Shown here piece after piece: positions 6,901 through 11,342 of a stretch of 11,342 nucleotides of DNA (positions are counted from its first letter, which is position 1; every line of letters starts with the position of its first letter). The notes beneath the pieces are model-generated. The model saw only the letters and a list, made by a program, of their open reading frames with translations. It ran no database searches and was not told the origin of the DNA. Made by a program: the position numbers and the translations under genes. This stretch comes from Gemmatimonadota bacterium (lineage in GTDB: Bacteria > Gemmatimonadota > Gemmatimonadetes > Palauibacterales > Palauibacteraceae). Location of the stretch: contig JAENXO010000042.1 of the NCBI GenBank assembly GCA_016649455.1, positions 1 to 11,342 on the forward strand. The letters run 5' to 3'.

Positions 6901-9900
6901 CGGGGAAAACGGCTGGGTGACGATGACGAACCCGCTGTCGGAATCGGGGATCGACCTGACGACATCGGAATTCCTGGAGTTCTACGCGAGCACACTGGGC
7001 AGTGAAGACCAGGAGCTCTCCCTGATCATCGATATCGGCACTCTGTCGGAGGATGCATTCGTCCTCGACTCGCTCGGTTTTCCGGCGGGTCTCGGCGTTC
7101 TGGACCAGGAGGTAGATCCCCTGGTCGGAGTCTGGGGGAACCAGGACGACACTGGAATCTGGGACCAGGCGTGTACAGCGTCGCCAAACGAGACCGCGTA
7201 TCCGCTCGGAGACGAGCGGGCGAACTGCACGACGGGGAACGGCCTCGAGGACTCGGAAGACCTCAACTCCGACAATTTCCTCAACCGGGAGGAAAGGTAC
7301 TTCCGCTACGTCGTCCCGCTGACCGCCGACTCACGGTACCTGGTCCGACCGACAGGAGGCGAATTCCAATTCAATCTGTATCAGCTTCCGCTCCGGATTC
7401 CGGACTACCAAGTAAACGCGACCGGCTCCGAGCAGCAGAATGTGCGTCACGTCAGAATGACGATAACATCGGGGGCGCCCGGAACGGTGCTCCTGAGTCG
7501 GATGGAATTTGCCGGCTCTCCGTGGCTTAAACGCGGTGATACCGGCAGCCTGGACGGGTTCATCGGGGAGGTGCCGGGTACGGCTCAGCAGGTCTCGGTC
7601 GGACCGATCTCGACCACAGATGCCGACTATGTTTCTCCGCCAGGCGTCGTGGCTCAGGAAGCCGATGCCACCGATCAGCTGAACCTGTCCAACCAGACGA
7701 TCAACGAGCAGTCGCTGCAGGTCGCTTTCTCGGACGTTCCGGCAGGCGAGAGAATCGAGGTGTATCGCCGGTTCACGGAGCGGCCGCGCGATTTCCTGAC
7801 CTATCGTCGCCTGCGGGCCTGGAATCTGGCGATCGACGGGGAGTGGGGGCCGGGCTCACCGCTGCGTTTCTATCTCCGGATGGGCTTCGACTCGAACAAC
7901 TTCTACCTGTACCGGACTTCACTCGTCACACCTGCCGGCCAGCCGGCGCAGAGTGACTGGAATCCCGAAACGTTGATCAACCTCGAGCGCTGGATCCAGC
8001 TTCGGACGGAGGCGGAGAAGCGCATCGTCGAAGCGGGATCGGCGCTGCCGAACGACACGACCTTCGTGTTGTGGGACGTGGACGTATTCCCGGACGGGGA
8101 CAGCACGTTGGCAATCGTGATCAACGATCGCTCGCGGGCCCCGAACCTGTCTGCGATCCGGGAACTGGCACTCGGTATCGAGAACCCGGGATCCGCCGGT
8201 GTGGGCCCGGGGCGCGTCTGGGTCGACGATCTTCGACTGGATGAGGCCGCCGACCAGATGGGATCAGCGATGCGGGGACACGTTCGTGTCGATCTGTCTG
8301 ATGTGATCACGCTCGAGGGTTCGTACAACAACCGGGATCCGTTCTACAGACAGTTGGGCACCAGTCCGCCCTTCGAGTCATCCAGTGACTACTCCACCCG
8401 GGTAGCGGTGCAGGTCGGGAGATTCCTGCCGAAGAGCATGGGGCTGGCGGTTCCCATCGAATTCCAGCATCGAGGCGCTTCCAGCGATCCGTACTTCCTC
8501 AGCGAAACCGATGTGTTCGCGTCCGAGATCGACGGACTGCGGACCCCCGAGAGTTCACTCACTCGCTTCAACGCAGGATTGTCCAAGCAGACGCGATCGA
8601 ACGGTCGCGTAGCCCGCGCCACGATCGACGGACTCCGTCTGGGCTATTCGTATCGCACCTCCGGGTCGACCACCACGCAGACTGAGGCGAGCGGATCCGG
8701 CTGGGACGCGATCGTGAACTGGTCACGACCCGTAGCGGACGCGTCGTTTCCGCTGCTTCCCGGATTCATGCGGAGCGCAATCGATGGCCTGCCGGGATTC
8801 CTGTCCCAGAGCGTATTTATGAAGAATTTGAGGGATCTCAGGTTCCGCTGGACGCCGAGGGATGTCCGTATGGGAATGAATCTGGCGTACGCGAACGACC
8901 GGCGGCGCCGCTTCGTGACCAGCGCCTGGAATTCATCTGATTCGGCGGTCACTCCGACCATCAACCGACAATACGTGCTCACGCCGACTGCCGGATTCCA
9001 GCTTCAGCCGTTCCCGTCCGTGGTGGCAGGGCTCGGGTGGTCTTCGAATCGGGACCTGGTGAACCCGGATCTGCGTGTACAGGGGGACCAGGCGCAGTCA
9101 TTGCTGGAGAATGAATCGTCCAGCCTTATGGGCCTGAATACCGGCTGGGAGATGACCCGGTCGATGATAGGCAACCTCAGCTGGCAGCCGGAGCTCGCAT
9201 CGTGGTTCTCGCCGAGGATGACAGTCAACACTTCGTACCGCAGCGCCCGTAACACCTCTTACATCGAGTCCTCAGATGTCGAGGGTGATTCGCTCCTGTT
9301 CCGCGACGTCGCGATGCAGCGTGACGTGGGGCTGAACATCGATCTTCTTCCTGAGAATCTCGCGACCTCGTTAGGTGTTCCCGAGCATCGTACGGCGTCC
9401 GGTGTGTGGAAAGGATTCCGCGAAGTCTGGGACAGGATACTCCCGGTGGGCTTTGATTGGTCGAGGGTGGTAAGCTCCAGTTTTGACAGGCGGAATATCG
9501 ACCCATCGTTCGGACAGCAGCTGGTTCTCCTGAGTTTCTCAGATATGCGTGTGATGGGAGCCGACACTGCTTCGGCCGCCGGAGACATCAAGCGCTGGTC
9601 GGCCAGGGGAGGGTACAGACTTCCGGCGGGTGTGGACGCCGAAGTCACTTACAGCTCGACGGACAACCAGACGTTCACGCCGCGAAGCGTTCGTGGCACC
9701 AGTGACGTGGAGTGGCCGTGGATCAGTCTGCGGTGGCGAGATGTCCCGGTCCCCGATGTGCTTACCGGCCTGTTCAGAAGCGTCAACCTGACGGCCACCT
9801 GGAGAGACCGGAACCGGGACGTGCAAACGACGACCGGGCAGAATCAGGGGACCCGGACGGTCACTCGCTCGCTGAACATCGCCATCCTGTTCAAGAGTGG

Positions 9901-10348
9901 GTTCAACTTCAACTATCAGTGGGACGATGCCCAAACTGATCGCTCCGATCAGACCGGTGGCAGCGAGTCCGATCGAACGTCACACAGTCTCAGGCTGACA
10001 CGGACCCTTCCTCCTCCGTCTTTCCTGAGTTTTGTAAAGAAACCGGTGCGGATGTCCGCCGAGTACTCACTCAACGGGAATTTTGACTGCAGGGCACTGG
10101 GCGGCACCGGATTCGGCGGAACTGTCCCGGGCCTGGGCGGAGACTGCACCGCGCACGTGGACCAGACGACACAGTCGGCAGCATTCACACTCGATTCGGA
10201 CTTTACTGGATACACCGTCGGCGTCCAGCTCACGTGGTCGAACCGGGGCAGCGCCGTAGGACGGCAGCAGAACTCGAACCAGATCAACTTCAACATCTTC
10301 GGGCGGTTCGCCCTTCGAACGGACACGGGGGTCACGCCGGTCCGCTAG
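3902..10348 (+). CDS. sprA: SprA/Sov-type giant outer-membrane translocon (cell surface protein SprA family)
   Basis: In Bacteroidota, SprA (Sov) is the very large outer-membrane beta-barrel through which type IX secretion cargo crosses. This 2148-residue homologue is slightly shorter than the roughly 2400-2500 usual there. In order it shows a signal peptide (hydrophobic 21-32, cleavage near 37-41), a repeat-rich linker (75-116), and a conserved N-terminal block with VHIDVDFDQTREFD and YYEGKPDEMLKFVEVGQ (307-344) followed by VSLPLPSSRFI. Next come VTYIEDFEG (902-910), an EF-hand-like loop DLNSDNFLNREE (1120-1131), FNLYQLPLRIPDYQ, ERWIQLRTEAEKR and VWVDDLRL (1439-1446), then a long strand-rich C-terminal barrel. 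All are SprA family landmarks. The start is TTG 3902, the only start codon in frame after the stop at 3854-3856 that keeps a complete signal peptide. The nearest purine run is GGGG at 3894-3897, a weak ribosome site. No other type IX secretion gene is in view. Confidence 0.92.
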   Translation: MTAQFRAPGAGTPLYLSTIRAVVPVAFALLLFSSSSLSGQVPGERKPDPPPADTIIAPGLPAAIDSAIAAERARAADSLAVGDSLVVADSLVAADGLAVGDSLVVADSLPVADSLIRVEPQAITDSIAAPPPPDDQEAQGATGLRLGATRIPFLWPIKGYLYPEALETRERWPGELATDWLETDLAKLDRMLAARHDTMWIAGLTLDKLPPDFDARRFYRFAAAEGDPGMPVSMENEQRIEIIPDALKGIADLDLQISGQGQLGSRWQSYSPCLLTTGQRCNAGAVPDIAPEFQLRAVARGTITERVHIDVDFDQTREFDATNNLNVYYEGKPDEMLKFVEVGQVSLPLPSSRFISEGIPAGNFGIHGDARLGPLIVRGVFAEQTGSVESRSVTLDVGGPTGGTYQDVEVILDDANYSSGHFFFVVDPRDQVGYPYLDVTNLEGTEAPPALRPGSSIKLYRHETILTQPQNVESGVIQARAVATRPLSADPSLPDSAVFEGFFRPLVEGEDFIVHRSGLWVVLKSRTQREEALAVAYVSTAGDSVGDFNAEDKFREYANTGTGEIPRLALLRDPPTHRPGGVTWEKEMHQIYRISSSDDLEQASVELVISQGPVESGPVVRVEDNTEYAFLEIFGLDDAPRDDGIDLARVWRPAASGEFAGSNVVSGSYLVFTALEPFKDPPPLKDPRNSALQGQPFPLAEGDRNQSIYDEQVDQIRSSSFLYRLNLKYRARSSGVTSSFSLGALGIRQGSERVTLDGRDLVFGQDYTIDYEIGQLTLLRPEDLLAGAQNPDLDVVFEQKPIFQIAQRSIFGLTGTWSLGELGAIDFVGLNQKEGSVLNRPQVGLEPGSVQLGGVIARLGFGAASLDRLVNALPGINSNVKSRISIDGEIAGSNPTTNRQGVTYIEDFEGSSRLRLGLGTRSWLQGSIVSSPDLDGTGDFLPDVPDATNRLGAVWQSQWLEGAQVRGPLLVRQIDPALQVTNAGNSEGVLWVTLDDQPNTGENGWVTMTNPLSESGIDLTTSEFLEFYASTLGSEDQELSLIIDIGTLSEDAFVLDSLGFPAGLGVLDQEVDPLVGVWGNQDDTGIWDQACTASPNETAYPLGDERANCTTGNGLEDSEDLNSDNFLNREERYFRYVVPLTADSRYLVRPTGGEFQFNLYQLPLRIPDYQVNATGSEQQNVRHVRMTITSGAPGTVLLSRMEFAGSPWLKRGDTGSLDGFIGEVPGTAQQVSVGPISTTDADYVSPPGVVAQEADATDQLNLSNQTINEQSLQVAFSDVPAGERIEVYRRFTERPRDFLTYRRLRAWNLAIDGEWGPGSPLRFYLRMGFDSNNFYLYRTSLVTPAGQPAQSDWNPETLINLERWIQLRTEAEKRIVEAGSALPNDTTFVLWDVDVFPDGDSTLAIVINDRSRAPNLSAIRELALGIENPGSAGVGPGRVWVDDLRLDEAADQMGSAMRGHVRVDLSDVITLEGSYNNRDPFYRQLGTSPPFESSSDYSTRVAVQVGRFLPKSMGLAVPIEFQHRGASSDPYFLSETDVFASEIDGLRTPESSLTRFNAGLSKQTRSNGRVARATIDGLRLGYSYRTSGSTTTQTEASGSGWDAIVNWSRPVADASFPLLPGFMRSAIDGLPGFLSQSVFMKNLRDLRFRWTPRDVRMGMNLAYANDRRRRFVTSAWNSSDSAVTPTINRQYVLTPTAGFQLQPFPSVVAGLGWSSNRDLVNPDLRVQGDQAQSLLENESSSLMGLNTGWEMTRSMIGNLSWQPELASWFSPRMTVNTSYRSARNTSYIESSDVEGDSLLFRDVAMQRDVGLNIDLLPENLATSLGVPEHRTASGVWKGFREVWDRILPVGFDWSRVVSSSFDRRNIDPSFGQQLVLLSFSDMRVMGADTASAAGDIKRWSARGGYRLPAGVDAEVTYSSTDNQTFTPRSVRGTSDVEWPWISLRWRDVPVPDVLTGLFRSVNLTATWRDRNRDVQTTTGQNQGTRTVTRSLNIAILFKSGFNFNYQWDDAQTDRSDQTGGSESDRTSHSLRLTRTLPPPSFLSFVKKPVRMSAEYSLNGNFDCRALGGTGFGGTVPGLGGDCTAHVDQTTQSAAFTLDSDFTGYTVGVQLTWSNRGSAVGRQQNSNQINFNIFGRFALRTDTGVTPVR
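4124..4249 (+). repeat. Seven tandem 18-bp (six-residue) repeats in sprA
   Basis: Seven consecutive hexapeptides occupy residues 75-116 with the pattern [V/A]-[A/G]-D-[S/G]-L-x, for example VADSLV and VGDSLV. At DNA level a higher-order 54-bp unit (three hexads) is seen: CCTTGCGGTGGGCGACAGCC occurs at 4135 and again at 4189, and the match continues downstream of each copy. This indicates slippage or unequal exchange rather than only protein-level selection. The segment lies just after the signal peptide, before the conserved SprA block, so it is probably a periplasmic linker of variable length. Confidence 0.9.
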
Positions 10349-10408
10349 TGTCCCACTTCCCCCTCGGCTCTCCGCCTGAGATCGGGATGACAGCCGGTTG
10401 AGCCCGGC

Positions 10409-10423
10409 CCCGGATCTTCCGGG
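10409..10423 (+). promoter_or_regulatory. Small hairpin just before the comEA-like start
   Basis: CCCGGA and TCCGGG form a 6-bp stem with a TCT loop, ending five bases before ATG 10429. The 3' arm contains GGG of the only plausible ribosome site (GGGA, 4-nt spacing), so the fold could mask it. There is no T-run, so it is not a convincing terminator. Confidence 0.35.
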
Positions 10424-10428
10424 ACGAT

Positions 10429-11070
10429 ATGCTCTCTCTGAATCGAATCGAGACTCGGTCTCTCGCGACCGCCACAGCACTCGTGCTCCTCGGCACCGGC
10501 GTTCGCCTGGGCTTCGGACCGGGGCCCGCTGATACTGAATGGCAACCACCGTCCGACACCGAGTTCCCGGCTGCCTCTGCCGCCGGACTCCGGGCCACCG
10601 TAGAGGAAGGCGTGCGGCGCGAAGAGCGAGCAGGTGTTCCTATCGCGGCGGGAGAACGGCTCGACCCGAACTTCGCCGACGAGACCGAACTCAGACGCCT
10701 TCCGGGGATCGGCCCGGCGAAGGCCTCAGCAATTGTCCGTGATCGTCGCGAGAACGGCCCTTTCGGATCGCTGGAGGACATGGAGCGCGTGGCAGGCCTC
10801 GGGGAGAAGACGGTCTCCCGACTCGCTCCATACCTGGCCCTGACCTCCCTGTCGCCTGCGAGCCTTTCAGCACACGGCCGGCTCGATCTGAACCGTGCCG
10901 GACTCGAGGACCTCGTGCAACTCCCGGGAATCGGTGCGGAGCTCGCCGGGAGGATCGTAGAGTTTCGCCAACGAAGCGGCGGATTCCGGGAGCTCGATGA
11001 TCTTCTCGCTGTGCCGGGCATCGGTCCCGGTATTGTGGAGAAAATCCGTAATCAAGTGCGAATCCAGTGA
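10429..11070 (+). CDS. ComEA-like membrane-anchored helix-hairpin-helix protein with two HhH modules
   Basis: ComEA proteins bind incoming double-stranded DNA in the periplasm during natural transformation, using a sequence-independent (HhH)2 module. This 213-residue protein has an N-terminal hydrophobic segment (about 12-29, a membrane anchor or signal), a variable linker to about residue 75, then two ComEA-type modules. The first starts LDPNFADETEL and has hairpins LPGIGPAKA (91-99) and VAGLGEKTV (121-129). The second starts LDLNRAGLEDL and has LPGIGAELA (165-173) and VPGIGPGIV (195-203). Many ComEA proteins carry only one such module, so the duplication is notable. ATG 10429 is preceded by GGGA four bases upstream. 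It follows sprA by 80 bp and precedes the probable pilB start, which fits a pilus and DNA-uptake locus. A role in DNA uptake is inferred from family and context; other HhH export or repair-related proteins look similar. Confidence 0.85.
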   Translation: MLSLNRIETRSLATATALVLLGTGVRLGFGPGPADTEWQPPSDTEFPAASAAGLRATVEEGVRREERAGVPIAAGERLDPNFADETELRRLPGIGPAKASAIVRDRRENGPFGSLEDMERVAGLGEKTVSRLAPYLALTSLSPASLSAHGRLDLNRAGLEDLVQLPGIGAELAGRIVEFRQRSGGFRELDDLLAVPGIGPGIVEKIRNQVRIQ

Positions 11071-11274
11071 TTGAAGCCTGCCTCCACACGCCGACGCACC
11101 ACGAGTTTGTCCCGGAAAAACAAGGACGGAACGACGCCAGACATACCGGGCACGTCTCTTGCCCCCGAAGGACGACGCGGCGGTACCGGAACTGGCAGGA
11201 AGATCGAAACGCCGCAAGACCATGGAGCCGCACAGGGCGGCGACCGTCGGGATTCACCGGACGATACGGGACCT

Positions 11275-11342
11275 ATGGCATCTGCAGCTCTCGGACACAA
11301 TCAGATCGGCGAGCTGCTGATCAGGGAGAACCTGATCAGCAA
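11275..11342 (+). CDS. pilB: Probable type IV pilus assembly ATPase PilB / GspE, N-terminal fragment
   Basis: ATG 11275 begins MASAALGHNQIGELLIREN followed by LIS and runs off the right edge. The pattern LG-x(3)-IGELLI-x-E-x-LIS is the opening of the MshEN domain that starts PilB and GspE ATPases, which power pilus extension or type II secretion and, in some members, bind cyclic di-GMP. The Walker motifs lie beyond the window, so the call rests on 22 residues and on the ComEA-like neighbour. No strong ribosome site is seen; GGGA lies three bases before the ATG. The frame stays open upstream all the way to the stop of the previous gene, with TTG codons at 11071 and 11107, so a longer disordered N-terminus cannot be excluded. 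The 204 bp between the two genes otherwise hold nothing I can name. Confidence 0.62.
   Translation, partial: MASAALGHNQIGELLIRENLIS
11315..11341 (+). repeat. Perfect 11-bp inverted repeat within early pilB codons
   Basis: TGCTGATCAGG, a GAGAA loop, then CCTGATCAGCA: eleven perfect pairs with a five-base loop, 40 bases into the gene. Each arm contains the palindrome TGATCA. Part of this follows from repeated Leu-Ile codons (ctg atc ag twice), but the outer pairs extend beyond that. Confidence 0.6.

Noticed and set aside
10349..10428. Rho-independent terminator between sprA and the comEA-like gene
   Set aside because: The only clear hairpin (10409-10423) has a short stem, lacks a T-run and abuts the next start codon.

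Overview
The window is GC-rich bacterial chromosome. No tRNA, rRNA, insertion sequence, phage gene or CRISPR array was seen. A giant SprA/Sov-type outer-membrane protein, an energy-transducer gene of the TonB type, a ComEA-like protein and a probable PilB start together suggest a Gram-negative bacterium of the FCB side of the tree. A Gemmatimonadota-like organism is my best guess. That is inference from gene content and style, with no marker gene to prove it.

Layout. Positions 1-2849 carry a minus-strand cluster read right to left. It holds an uncharacterised lipoprotein (2115-2849), kbl for glycine C-acetyltransferase (825-2050, with a one-base frameshift near 1890), rpe for ribulose-phosphate 3-epimerase (127-801), and the start of a JAMM/MPN-domain metallopeptidase gene that overlaps the end of rpe and runs off the left edge. 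The spacings are 64 bp, 23 bp and an 8-bp overlap, so co-transcription is likely. Between 2850 and 3012 lies a divergent intergenic region.

Positions 3013-11342 are plus strand. They hold a TonB-like protein (3013-3696), a possible promoter and 40-codon leader ORF (3769-3905), the 2148-residue SprA/Sov homologue (3902-10348), a ComEA-like protein with two HhH modules (10429-11070), and the first codons of a probable PilB/GspE ATPase (11275 to the right edge).

How the genes may work together. The minus-strand cluster mixes central metabolism (threonine/glycine and pentose phosphate) with a surface lipoprotein and shows no obvious single pathway. The plus-strand side is envelope-related: an inner-membrane energy transducer, a giant outer-membrane translocon, a DNA-binding competence-type protein and a type IV pilus-type ATPase. 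In Bacteroidota SprA is the type IX secretion translocon. No other type IX component is visible here, so its partners in this organism are an open question.

The main points for a second look are the unusual SprA context and start, its hexapeptide tandem repeat, its six cysteines in three close pairs, the kbl frameshift, and an 11-bp perfect inverted repeat inside the first codons of pilB.
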